A stretch of DNA of 64,000 bases from Branchiostoma lanceolatum (taxonomy: Eukaryota > Chordata > Leptocardii > Amphioxiformes > Branchiostomatidae). A program made the translations under genes and the position numbers. The notes under the pieces were generated by a model. That model was not told where the DNA came from, did not search any database, and saw only the letters and a list, made by a program, of their open reading frames with translations. Numbering within the stretch: position 1 is the stretch's first letter; the number at the start of each line of letters is the position of its first letter. The stretch is taken from positions 6,073,552-6,137,551 of the forward strand of contig NC_089740.1 in the NCBI RefSeq assembly GCF_035083965.1. Direction: 5' to 3'. Shown here one piece after another: positions 1 through 11,290 of the stretch.

Positions 1-560
1 CCCTGCAGATGAGACGTTGAGAACGGTGCTCAACAAAGAAAGAGATTGAGGCTGGTACAGAGACAGACGGGATTTAGCCCGAGTTCGTGGCCGCCGCCGG
101 GGATGTCCCGGGGATCGAGGTATAGGGGCATACTAGAGAAGTAGCCACTGGTAGCAGGGCGTCGCGCCGGAATATAACCGGTTTCGGATGAGAAAAATAT
201 GTTTCCATTGCTGACGCCATGCATATTTACAAAGAAAACGATAGAAACTTTCCTTCCCGGACAGGAAACAGCACGCTGTAGGCTTATTAGCATATCACCC
301 ACTTTTCTTTTTTTTCGTACTTCCGTCGCCGGCGACGATTCTTCTTTAGACGAGAAAAACACAGCCACAGGCCCCCCGCTGAACATCGTGCGACTGGGTC
401 CGAGGTGGTCGCACGACAATTCGAGGATTTCCCGTTTATTGCCGTCGCACGATTGTTTTGATCGTCTTTAGATGGCCAAAAAATACCGTCGCCGGCGACG
501 TCGCCCACGATGATGATCGCACGACTGTAAAATGTCGTAGGTCTAAAGAGGCCCTTAGTT
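1..560. other. Repeat-like non-coding DNA with GC-rich palindromes
   Basis: No host exon is recognisable here. A 14-bp palindrome (CGTCGCCGGCGACG) occurs twice, at 324-337 and 487-500, and variants of TCGCACGA recur around 390, 409, 446 and 514 in both orientations. This looks like part of an old transposable element, but I cannot assign a family. The open frames crossing it have no similarity I recognise and overlap one another on both strands. Confidence 0.4.
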
Positions 561-572
561 GTGTGGCAGAAC

Positions 573-683
573 TAATCTCCAAGCAGATCTACACCGGGCG
601 CGAAAATCGTATACTAGTATGCTAGCCAGAGAAGGTCCAGCATATACGATTTTCGCGCCCAGTATAGATCTGCTTGGAGATTA
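573..683. mobile_element. 111-bp hairpin MITE, CTCCAAGCAGA family
   Basis: The element is almost entirely palindromic. It starts TAATCTCCAAGCAGATCTA and ends with the reverse complement TAGATCTGCTTGGAGATTA, and the arms continue into matching copies of GCGCGAAAATCGTATA. It is flanked by TGGCAGAAC at 564-572 and 684-692; this reads as a 9-bp target duplication, or as 8 bp (GGCAGAAC) if one T belongs to the element. It has no coding capacity. An 8-bp duplication would suit a hAT-type transposase acting in trans. Related elements lie at 15,375, 19,917 and 49,203. Confidence 0.75.
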
Positions 684-710
684 TGGCAGAACCTTCAACA
701 AGTCGATGCA

Positions 711-1080
711 AGGATTAGGATTGGGATTGCAGGATGAAGGGGGTTGGAAGTGTTTAGGATTGGGATTTCAGGATAAAGGGGGTTGGAAGTGTTTAGGATT
801 GGGATTGCAGGGGGTTGATTAGGATTGGGATTGCAGGATGAAGGGGGTTGGAAGTGTTTAGGATTGGGATTTCAGGACAGAGGGGGTTTGAAGTGTTTAG
901 GATTGGGATTGCAGGATGAAGGGGGTTGATTAGGATTGGGATTGCAGGATGAAGGGGGTTGATTAGGATTGGGATTGCAGGATGAAGGGGGTTGGAAGTG
1001 TTTAGGATTGGGATTTCAGGACAGAGGGGGTTGGAAAAGTTTAGGATTGGGATTGCAGGATGAAGGGGGTTGGAAGCTAA
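711..1080 (+). repeat. G-rich minisatellite, 39-bp unit, about 10 copies
   Basis: Tandem units begin AGGATTGGGATTGCAGG and continue with a GGGGG run. The full unit is about 39 bp; shorter 33-bp and 26-bp versions arise from internal deletions. Units with 'ttgcaggatgaag' alternate with units carrying 'tttcaggacagag', which suggests expansion of a higher-order pair. The open frame through the array is a consequence of the repeat and not evidence of a gene. Confidence 0.85.
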
Positions 1081-3270
1081 TTGGGGGTGTCGTCAACCCC
1101 CCCTCCTCATTTTTTTTTTGGAACGGCCCATTTGGTTAAAAAAAAGTTCACCGCTATAACTATAAGATGTACTAAATGCTGCAAAAAAGCACATGGAACA
1201 CTGAGCCTAACCCTACATCTGCTTGGAGATAAGAACCCTACATGCATATTGTGGCCTGTTTAAAATTTCAGTGAATTTTCTTAAGTGCTTTTTCTGTGGA
1301 GGTCCTTGCAGAAAAGAGAATATCATAAAATGTCACCATTGGAAACTCATGAGGTTACGAGATTATACAGGTTGGGTTGTAAAATAACACAGAATCATCA
1401 GAACTACGGTTAGCCGATTATGTCATTTGGTACTATCACTACTTGACCTATATCTATGACCAGTCTACTGGTTGTATCTTATGACAAAGTTATGTAACAT
1501 TGTATTGACCATTTAGTGTATGTATATAGCAACTGAATAATGGTGATAAATGGTAGATGAACACTAACTGCACAGCGTAACATTTCATTCAGCTGCTAAG
1601 TTAGGCTGTGTTACCATAGAGAATGGCGATAAAATTTCACAGCAACCCCTAGAAGCTTTCTTTTGAATTGCAGGTGAAAGTGTGTTTAGATAATTCTACA
1701 GAGGAAGCTACAAATAGCAAAAGTTCTCTAGATTCTATCTAGTCCAAGGTGGCCGACTATGCCAGTAGAATTGCTTTGTACATTCGATACGGCTTTCTCC
1801 GTCAAGGAAAAACAGATTCACCAGCGATAAGTTGTTGGATCAGGTAACCAGGAAACAAAACAATGTCTGGAGTGACATGTGAGTGGTCGTAGTGTAGGCG
1901 GCAACGTCATAGCGAAGACACAACATCGCTGGATCTAGCTGGCAGAAGTACATACTCATCTACCCACCTGGTTCTCTTGTAGTTGTACTTCAAAACAATG
2001 TGAAAGGCTGCGTGTTACCGTAAGTCTTGGAATATTTCCAGTGGTTTTATTTTTGCGGGGACCTCTCCATTACAAAACTGCGTCACTGCGAATGTTTGTT
2101 AGGTCTTGCTGATTTTTGTACTACAGTATTGTTTCATCCGCAAACTTAAAACCCCCTTTCTCCATCTACAGCTAGATTACGCTTTTAGCAAATTATGCTT
2201 CAATTCCTATATTTCAATCAAATTTCTTTCAGATCTTTTTGATAACTTTGAACGTTTAAAGCAAGTAGAATGGTTCTTTCATCTAAATGGTCATTTGAAT
2301 TGCTACAGTAGTACATGTACTTTGATATTTTTTTCTCTCAGATATTCAAATCATATTCATAATTCAAAACTGTATCATATATGTTACTCTGGGTCATAGC
2401 CCTTCTGCAGTCAGGTTATAGCCCTTCTCTCTTTCTCTCTATTTTTATATATCATGCACATCACATGTATTTGTAGAGAATGATTTATTGCTGGAAAAGC
2501 ACCTCTGAATAACAGTTTGAACAAGTGCCAAAAGACATTTATCAAATGTAAATGATCTGTTTTATATAGATTTGTTTTACCAATGATATGAAATGTACAC
2601 AAAATGCTTTTATCGCAAGCTCTAATACGTAGATGATGTGTGCATGTGTGTAGTATTGGTCAATAATATTTTGATATTATTTAGTAATGGTATTTTGTAC
2701 ATTTCCCAATGACCCAGACCCTACAGTACATGTATATCTAGTAGGAGATTATCATGTTCACACAGATTTGATTATTCTATAACTACTAGTTGTTTGAACA
2801 TACAGCATTTCTTGGAACCTACATTAATAATGTGTATGCAAATAACATCTCTGTCAAAGGCAGGCATTTAGAATGATGCAAAATTATAACCCAGTTCTTT
2901 TCATCTTATTCAATTTGATATGTTTACTGCATACCAAGTCATTTTTCAATTTGTTCTATAGGAAAGCCATAACGTTGCAACACAGATCTAAAGGCTTTGC
3001 AAAGGATAAATATTTTGTTAGAAAAGCCCTTTCTTACAGTTTTTTTTTCTTCGAAATATTCTTGAGAACAAAGCCTTCATGTAAATGGCCTGTACAATGA
3101 CTTTTTAGCATATTTGTATCATTATGAAACATTGTATTGTAGTGGTAAAACGTAAATGGCATTGAGTGCTTTTCTTTAGATTGATAGAATCTGTAAGGTT
3201 ATTAAGATGGGGTATTATGCATCCCCGGTGGAATGGGAAATTGAATTATCTCGATGTTGTTGGCCTTGCT
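1081..3270. other. Intergenic DNA, no gene seen
   Basis: AT-rich sequence with no recognisable exon. It contains an isolated CTGCTTGGAGAT terminus (about 1,217-1,230) of the CTCCAAGCAGA transposon family. Around 2,020-2,100 there is a half-MITE of the ACTGTAA type, with the typical 'ggttttatttttgcgg' interior. Nothing else can be supported. Confidence 0.5.
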
Positions 3271-3556
3271 GTCCTGCCTGAGAATTTGAATTTGCATGGA
3301 GCTTGGGGATAGCCTCATAAGTCGAACTTTCATTTCTAGACAACATTTGGTTGTTGTTACCAACCTAAGAATTTGAATTTACCAACCTAAGAATTGGAAT
3401 TTGCATGGAGCTGGGGATAGCCTTAAAAGTCAAACTGTCATTTCTAGACAACATTTTGTTGTTGTTGCCTGCCTGAGAATTTGAATTTGCATGGAGCTGG
3501 AGGATAGCCTCAAAATTCAAACTGTCATTTCTAGACAACATTTGGTTATTGTTACC
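3271..3556 (+). repeat. Tandem repeat, about 88-110 bp unit, three copies
   Basis: Three successive copies carry 'gagaatttgaatttgcatgg', 'gatagcct' and 'catttctagacaacattt', starting near 3,271, 3,382 and 3,470. The first interval is longer because of a small internal duplication of 'ccaacctaagaattt'. Non-coding. Confidence 0.8.
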
Positions 3557-3892
3557 TCTGTGAAGGAGGTTCACTACCAACGGGGGTACTGTTTCTGTGT
3601 TTGTGTGTTTGCAGCTATAACTGGAGATCCTTTTGATGCATTTTTTTGTATCTTGGCCTGTAGGTAGTTATTGAGGTCCTGATAATGCACTGCGATTTTG
3701 GGTAACGTAATTGTTTTTTGCGGTAATGTAAAATCATAGAATGACACCCCTAATTTTAAGTTAGTGTGGTACAGTCCATTAACTTAGATGTTGTTTGCCT
3801 GGTGAATGTTATTAGCTACTCTCCAAGCAGAGGTTAGGCGTCGGCTCACTATGGCGTATGAGATTTCCGTAGTGTTAATTGTAGACTATTGC

Positions 3893-4175
3893 TCTTTGAA
3901 CAAAAGTGTAAAACAGTTCATAGCCCATAATTCAGAATTTATTGTTGTGATGATATACTTATTATTCATTCATTTATTGATCATTACAAGATTGTATTAA
4001 ATGCTAAATCTGCTGTTTAGAATGTTGATATTTTATGGTCTTTTGAACAAAAGCATAAAACAGTCGATAGCCCATAATTCAGAATTTATTGTGTTTTGTA
4101 ATATACTTATCATTCATTCATTTATTAATCATTACAAGAATGTATTAAATGCTAAATCTGCTGTTTAAAATTTTG
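3893..4175 (+). repeat. Tandem duplication, about 147-bp unit, two copies
   Basis: Both copies begin 'tcttt(t)gaacaaaagtgtaaaacag'-like and share 'agcccataattcagaattta' and 'ttacaagattgtattaaatg'. Copies start near 3,893 and 4,039. No coding capacity. Confidence 0.8.
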
Positions 4176-4446
4176 ATTTTTATGGAAGAACAGCTGTGAC
4201 ATACCAAACTTGTGGAAAATGTGTGAGAAATTTTGACAATGCGGTAACGTGCAAGCCGTAAGGCTCGAGATACTGGTAGCGCCGTAGGCTAGGGAAGGAT
4301 TTCATCTTGTTTTGAACCCTGTACAACAGATCCATAGCAAGAATTTTAATCTGCATCTCATGTTTAACATGTTTGGAGTACAGATTGGTTTATATATAAC
4401 CGACATAGATCACAAGTGTACTCAGGGTCATTGACATGGTTTTCTG

Positions 4447-4790
4447 AGAATCCTGACTACTGCACACCCCAATGAGGGTCTGGAAGGGGTTCAAACAACG
4501 CTTTATGCTGAATTCAGAAGAGCCCCCAACGTATCACGCTAAAATCATGGAAGGCAATTACGTAAAATCTGGTCCCCTCCCTACGATTCGTACGAATTAC
4601 ATATATTACATATTTCCCTACGAATCCTGACTAGTGCACACTCCGATGGGGGTCTGGAAGGGGGATCCCGACAATGCTAAATACACTCTGAATTCAAAAG
4701 AACCCCATATACAAGTTACGTTAGAATCAAGAAAGGCGATTACGCGAAGTTTGGTCACCTAGCTACGAATAAGGTGACTTGCGCAAATTT
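4447..4790 (+). repeat. Diverged direct repeat, about 175-bp period
   Basis: 'gaatcctgactactgcacac' followed by 'gggtctggaagggg' occurs at 4,447 and, diverged, at 4,622. The 'gaattca(g/a)aagagcccc' and 'aaggc(a/g)attacg' segments are also duplicated downstream. Flanking sequence up to 5,418 shows nothing else recognisable apart from a 28-bp duplication near 5,306-5,365. Confidence 0.65.
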
Positions 4791-5418
4791 ATTGAACATA
4801 CCACATCCGAACACTGACCTGGAAATTGAACAATGTTAGAAATTTGTACACAATGATGGACCAAAAAATGTATTTTTAAGATTTTACCTTCAATGAAGAT
4901 TGGGGTGATGGAAAGAAATGAAATTGGATTGGCTAGAGCCCTGCTTGAGACCCAAAATAAACTGGGGAGTGTCTCTCAGAGTTAAAATCACGAGTTACAC
5001 GAAATAGTATGATTCCAAGGATATGAATTATTATTATAATCTTAGCATATCGACCATATAGATACAGATTAGCATGCAATTTTTAGCTGAGTTATTGAAT
5101 ATGATACCAAAAGCAGAAAAGTTAGATTGACAATGGATAAAATGTGTTATTGTACATGTCAAAAGGTGATAGATTACTATGCTTGAGGGCATGGTTTTCT
5201 GCAAATATTTACATGAAATATTTGAATCTGAAAATATGCAAATGAGATCTTTCCTGAGGGATTAGAAAATACTAAAAGCTTTCAAATCAATCAAATAATA
5301 GATGACATAGAATTTGAATGCAGGAAGGAAAAAAGATGACATAGAATTTGAATGCAGGAAGGAAAATCTAATGTTGTATTTTAGTACTGGGTGGAAAGCC
5401 TTTTTGGTATGATGGTAA

Positions 5419-5621
5419 TACTGTAAATGCTTTTCAAGTTCATGTTGTTTTGAAAATGGGGTGTTCGTGGTAGTTTTAAGTTAGCGGCAGCGCTATACTA
5501 TAGTCACATACTGCTACATTATTTGATAAAAATGTTTGCGGTTGCTTAAAGTTTGCGGTGAAACGATTGCTGTGAAAACTGCAAACATGAAACCACCGCA
5601 AACATTTCTGCATTTACAGTA
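5419..5621. mobile_element. ACTGTAAATGC MITE, about 200 bp
   Basis: It is bounded by TACTGTAAATGC on the left and GCATTTACAGTA on the right, with TA at each end as expected for a Tc1/mariner-type target duplication. The interior carries the 'gcggtgaaa' / 'aaaccaccgcaaaca' motifs that recur in sister copies in this window (6,833; 15,638; 28,308; 33,169). No ORF. Confidence 0.7.
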
Positions 5622-5984
5622 TTTCTCGGTATGGCAGGCCTCTGTGTAAAAGTACAACAACAGAGCCTGTATTACTAGATTATACTATACTAGGGAGAAT
5701 GCTATGTACAGTATCATGTCCAAGTGACAAAAGCAAAGCCATTACCATATGGATCAAATTCCGTGGATGTACGGGGCTTGGGTTCGCACCGGCTTAGGCA
5801 TGGGGTAAGGGATTGCATTTGTGACTTCGTCTTTTCAAGTCGACGGCCCTGTGTATGGGAGAGCCTTAGGCGTCAACCCTAAATGCATGTAAAAGAATCC
5901 AAACCACTTTTAGAGAAGAGTAGGGGAGACCTAGTGTGCTTGGCTGAAAGCGCAAGCCGTGGCCAGTTCACATTGTACTACTAG

Positions 5985-6240
5985 CTATCGAAAAAAACGT
6001 CGTGTTAGCGTAAGAGGTTTTGAGTTTGAATCCCCTTGTGTCCTTTTGGAAATGCAGTTAACACGGCTTCCCTCACTTCACCCAGGTGTAAAATGGGTAC
6101 CTGACTTCGGTTGGGGAGGTAAAAGGCGGTGGAAGGAGAGGGTTGGGCTCCGCTTTCCAATACTGTGACCCAGACACAGTGGATAACAACCCACTGCTCC
6201 TACGGCCTCAAACAGGCTATGGGACTGCCTTTATCTTTTC
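5985..6240 (+). repeat. tRNA-derived SINE, diverged
   Basis: The head resembles a tRNA, with 'gtgttagcgtaagaggtttt' and a box-B-like 'gagtttgaatcccc'. The body contains 'ttccctcacttcacccaggtg', 'gggtacctgacttcggttgg' and the tail 'cctacggcctcaaacaggct'. The same body and tail occur at 28,948 and 34,185, which identifies a dispersed SINE family. Another SINE-like stretch precedes it (about 5,760-5,930). Confidence 0.75.
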
Positions 6241-6590
6241 ATAATGTGGATTTTTATAGCGTTTCAACAGTGTAGATAGATAGATACATGTAGCCTATAA
6301 CTTAAAAGCTTCAAAAAGGCTACGGGACTACCTACCATACAACTGTATTGGTAAGGGGAACGCTACATTATCAGGGTTAGTTCTAAGGATTATCTTTAGT
6401 TTGCCAAAGGTTAAAGCAGGGAGTGGTTTTTCCAGGGATTTGCATGGATGTGTGATCACCAAGCCTCTACAGAGAACAGTCCTGGCACTGAGACAAACAG
6501 ACCTTGACCACGGACCTCCTAAATCTGTTTGACATCAGGAGATGTGAATGTGACGGGTGGGGAGGTCAGTGTGCTAAAACCCTCGAGCTC

Positions 6591-6930
6591 AAGGGTGGGG
6601 GAGGATTGTATAAACAACATGGTTTGTCTAAGCTTCATACAGCTCTAGGTTTCCTTTGAATTTACTGTAAATGCGTTTTAAATTTGCAATGATTATTTTT
6701 GCCGTAAGGAGAAAATGGATTTGTGTTTGCCGTGGCGATAGCGGAAAGAAACTTGGACCCAAGGGTAGGGGAGGATTGTATAAACAACATGGTTTGTCTA
6801 AGCTTCATACAGTTCTGGGTTTCCTTTAAATTTACTGTAAATGCATTTAATTTTGCATTGATTAAATTTCGGGGTAAGGAGAAAATGGAGTGTTAGCGGT
6901 GGTGATAGTGCTATAGTCACGTAACTGTGC
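6591..6930 (+). repeat. 170-bp tandem duplication containing MITE ends
   Basis: 'aagggtgggggaggattgta' followed by 'taaacaacatggtttgtcta' occurs at 6,591 and again at 6,761. Each copy is followed by a TTTACTGTAAATGC terminus, so the duplication includes the start of an ACTGTAAATGC MITE; the second MITE appears complete. Confidence 0.75.
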
Positions 6931-7007
6931 AGAAATGGAAAGAAATATTTTTGCAGAGGTTTTAGGTTTGCGGTGAAGCCACAGCGAAAATTTCTGCATT
7001 TGCAGTA
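6833..7007. mobile_element. ACTGTAAATGC MITE
   Basis: Left end TACTGTAAATGC, right end GCATTTGCAGTA (one mismatch), with interior motifs shared with the copy at 5,419. A related right-hand half ending 'tttacagta' lies just downstream near 7,170-7,185. Non-coding. Confidence 0.65.
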
Positions 7008-7199
7008 TTCATTTTCGCAGTGGTCTTGTTTCACAATGGAAGGGAAAAATAATTTTTCGCTGTGTTATAAATTTGTCATACAAGGAAGACATATATTTCG
7101 CTGTGGCAGGAGTTCACGGTAGAGCAACTACAGCGAAAAGTCGCAGAAATAAAACCACCGCGAAAGTTTCACAATTTACAGTAGTAAGGCCATACCACT

Positions 7200-9770
7200 T
7201 TGATTTCTTGCTTGTTGCTATTATTGACATAGTAGTTTCGTCATTGTCTGCATTTCCTAATAGATAACGTCATGGCCTTGTTATTGATACTTTGTATTGG
7301 TCGTTTGACGTCACGTTGACGCATGTGCTTTGACACAACAATACTCTATAAATATATTTCAAGCAGATTTATTTTTCTAATTTGAAGGTTCAGCATTTTT
7401 TATACATTCAAAACTGCCCAAGAAGACGTCAGTCCATGTGGATGGGTGGTCACTATATGGACAGGATTCATAATGCTTGTCAATGGGGAAAATTATTCAA
7501 GGGACAGGCTATTAGCTTGGAAGGCGTCAGGGCGTCTTCCGGATGCCCTACACTAAGAAAACAAAGACATTTACAGGGTACATGTGTATGTAGAGGTGGT
7601 GACTTGTACAGGTTTGACTGTAATTTATAGATAAATGCTTGGCGTGTCACCTATCCCTAACTGTGAGTCACAGGACTGTCTTGTCTGTCGTACATCCTCC
7701 AAAGGGACAGGCAGTAGGGGGGATGTCACTTAAAGGTTCTGTCACTGTTTGTTTGATGTATTACTTCTTCAAGAATTCTTAAGTTAGCTATAGAATTTCA
7801 TATCAAAGTTCTTGTAAATACATTTTGCTGACATTCTATTTTATTTTGTGTTGTGCACCCAAAATGCTTTCTGTGCACTTAAATTTTTAGGTTAGGTACG
7901 CCAGTGCACCTACAATGTATTCCGAAAAAATGAATTTTGAGCCCTGGTATTGAATAAAACACTTGGTCGTGTACAAATAACTTTGTCATCCAGTACACTG
8001 TTATACAAAGTTAACATAAGTGCCCTACCTACCTGTACATGCATAGGGCATTCAGTTTGGCGTTGATAATATAATATTTTGATTTTCTGTAATAATATTG
8101 ATTTATAACTATTTTTGATTCCCATGTATTCCCATGTACTTGTTTGTCTGCAATTAGCCTTCGGGCATGAACTTGCAATAAAGTTATAATTATATTCCTT
8201 GTACATGTACATGTATTTTTACCTATAGTTTGTCAGAAATTTCAAGACATCTTGCATTATCTATAACTCAATCCATCAACCATCAGAATTACAAATAATT
8301 GTACTAATTTTCTCTTGCTAAACCTGATAAGTATTGGCTCTAGAGTTGACCCTGAAAAACTCACTGAGAAGGTATGTTGGTAGTGACTCACTGTGATGGG
8401 GTCATCTAAGGTCATGTGTAGATCTTGTCTGTATGTGAGATATGGTCCAGCTAATGTAATGATAAGTTTAATTGGGTTGTATGAGACTATGACTGATTTT
8501 CTTGATTATTAGCTAGACTTTATTATGCATAATTTTTCATTCAGTGATTTCTGTTATGTATTGTATTTTTTCCTAAAGTTTAAAAAGTATCTTTCGAAAA
8601 TTAACCCAAAAGTCAGTATAATGGCCACCAGAGTACTAACTTACTAGTGTTAGGTATAGGTCTCAATTTTATTATACTGTACATACATGTAGATAAAACT
8701 GGAACATTCAAGTATATAATTTTTGTGTGACTAAAAACATGCAATTCTTAACAAAAAGATGAAAGTGTAGCACTGGAAAAAGACGAAAACATTGCATGTG
8801 CATCAAAATCAGTATCATCTTGAATTTGAGTTATATAATCTTATCTGCCAAGGCTTGTTTCAAGTCTGGTGTGTTTCCTGTACTTGTAGGTTAGTGATCT
8901 GATTTGTGATGCAAAGGAAATCTAAGGGTTTTATAGGCTAGATATCATGATCAGTTGTCATCTTCTTCCTGTGTTGCCTACAGCAATTTGTCTGAATGTA
9001 CAGCCAGCAATTTCACCAGTCACTAATCAGTGCTTAGGCCACACCAATTTAATTTCTTGGTTAACAGATTTAAAAAATAACTAGAGTAAATATTTGCGCT
9101 AGCGGCAAATACAGACAGGTTTGCCTATGGAGAAGACATTATTAGCCTAATCAATACCAACCAAGAACATTATATAGGGATAATAATGCCATTGCACCAG
9201 CGTATCCATGGTCAGAGGCACACATACTGTCGATTTTCATAACTGTCGCGAGTACCCTCCTCCACGGAGATTAAAAGTATTTTTTATTCACAATAATTTA
9301 CTAATTAGTAATGCCATGTTAATTTGATTATAAGAACGACATCGCATATACCATGTCTCGCATCAATGTTCGTCTGTTTTGTCTGCGGCTGCCACCCTAC
9401 CCTACCATTTACACCTTTGCACTGGTATAATATTATGATGTCACATCTGACTCCCGGAAGCCTCAAAACTACTCGGTAATCATCTTCTGCCACCCTAACT
9501 TCTGCCACCCTAAATAAAGAATATTTATCTCCATTCATAAAAGAGGTATGAAACAGCATCGTTGTTTATTCAAGCTACATATACAGCGTTCGAAATACCC
9601 GTCTGCAATCTGCAAAATGCATAAAGATTTTCAAGATTGCAGAAGAAAAATTAAACAATCTGCAATTTTGCCGAAGAAAAAAATCAGACTCGGGATTCAA
9701 TGGCTCTCAATTCAGGAGATTATAATTCATATAGCCTTACTAGTAAGCAAACTAGCGGCGCGGCGCTGTA
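7200..9770. other. Intergenic DNA with a dispersed repeat, no gene seen
   Basis: No exon is recognisable. Around 7,500-7,570 lies a repeat with 'gggacaggctattagc' and 'gcgtcagggcgtctt' that recurs near 43,490, 55,540 and, reversed, 60,220. The rest is unremarkable AT-rich sequence. Confidence 0.45.
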
Positions 9771-9802
9771 GATATATACTGAAGCCCACACCGCCGCGCA
9801 AG

Positions 9803-9849
9803 ATGGCGGCGTTTCGGTGCGTTCCGACTCTCGCCTGGTGCTACTTGAG
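9803..9849 (+). other. Candidate orphan first coding exon (unproven)
   Basis: In a locally GC-rich stretch (about 9,750-10,290), the common start context 'aagATGGCGGCG' opens a frame whose first residues are MAAFRCVPTLAWCYL, followed at 9,850 by a good donor (gag|gtcagt). The short arginine/cysteine-containing N-terminus would fit a mitochondrial targeting start. I see no matching downstream exon before Smad4, and its own extended frame ends in low-complexity sequence. It could be the first exon of an unseen gene, a non-coding promoter, or part of a transposon. Confidence 0.25.
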
Positions 9850-10719
9850 GTCAGTTTTTTCGGGGGGGTTTCGACCCTTTCCGTGATAACTTCGGAGACG
9901 AATCATGTGAGAAAATGTCAAATTCGTGCATTTCCGTCAACCCTCGCTAATCTCCGCGGTCACGATCTCGAGGTCGGCAAAAGTCGGGAAAACAATTCCC
10001 GGATGTTTCTAATATGTCGCAAGCATGCGATTTCTTCGAGGCCTGAACTCGGGACATGGGCGCGATGACAGAAGGAACGAAACGGTGGCTGCTACATTAG
10101 TCCGTGGTCCTTCAAGCCCAGATGGCAGCGATGAAGTTGAGAACTACTCAGATAGATCTAGTGCACCGCCTTGCGTGGAGAAGGCGGGACATTTCCTCCT
10201 GTGCCGAGACAGTGGGGAGGGGGGCGCCCACGTGAAAAACAATAACATCCCGGGCCGTCTTGATTGCCGATTGTTCGAACTCGGAGTCCGATGTTTAAAA
10301 CCGATGGCAATTTTTCAAATTTATAAAAAATAAAATTACGCAGAGGGCAAGGTTTGCGTGAGGTTTCTTTATTTTGAATTTTTCATTATTTTAATATTGA
10401 ATAGATACGCTTTTGCTGTTGCAATTTTTGCTATTCATTTGAATATTTTTCACGCACATGTATGTTATTCCTGTTTCAAATTTTGCTAGTAAAAATTGAA
10501 GATAGAGTGAGAATAAAGAATAACAGCAATGTTGCAAATCTAGATATGATGTAAATATAAGTACATAGGCATTATCAAGTACAGAAGGTGTCTTGTGTAT
10601 TTGCAGAAATATTTTGAAATTGCAGAAAATTTTTTTTGACATTCTGCAATATTGCAGAACACTGAAAAAAAGTATTTCTACCACTGATATATGTCGAATA
10701 TGAAGCCCCTACCATTTTT

Positions 10720-11290
10720 GCATTTGATTTTGCAAATAAAGTCATCATCAGCATAACACACCTAAAGATAATGGTTTTAGTAAAGCTACCTACATGTACA
10801 CATCCAATGTGGCATCCGTAGTATTCATCGTACAGGAAATATGAAGTTTCTTCAATAATAATGCAAATGAGGTCCTCGTTAGCATAACATACATTCCATT
10901 GTATTCACCTTTACTAAAGCTACCCACATCACTAATATCACATCCCTAGCATTTACCCTAAAGGAAGTATAACTTTTCTGCATAAATTATGCAAATGAAG
11001 CCCTCATTAGCATAATGCTCCTCCATTATTTTCGACTATCCTAAAGCTGCCTACACCTCCAATATGACATCTGTAATGTTTATTGTAAGGAAAACATAGA
11101 TTTTCCATAAATCATTAATAATGCAAATGAGGCCATAATTAGCATACTGAACATTCAATTGTATTCGCCTGTCCTACAACGACATTCACCTCTTATATGA
11201 CATGTGTAGCATTTAGCATAAGGGAAATATGAAGTTTCTGCATAAATTATGCAAATGAGGTCCATATTAACATAATACACATAAAGATGA
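10720..11290 (+). repeat. Minisatellite, about 130-bp unit, with octamer motif
   Basis: Four to five units each contain 'taaagctacctacat', a 'gacatc(t/c)gtagcatt'-like segment, 'ggaaatatgaagttt' and ATGCAAATGAGGTCC followed by 'ttagcata'. Octamer-like ATGCAAAT sits near 10,862, 10,990, 11,121 and 11,251. The same unit forms a second array at 16,540-17,045. No ORF. Confidence 0.8.

Noticed and set aside
10025..10333. 102-codon ORF in the GC-rich island
   Set aside because: No recognisable domain and no splice-consistent neighbour; its end runs into AT-rich low-complexity sequence.
10720..11290. CRISPR-like array
   Set aside because: Units of about 130 bp are contiguous and diverged without unique spacers, and the sequence is animal; it is a minisatellite.
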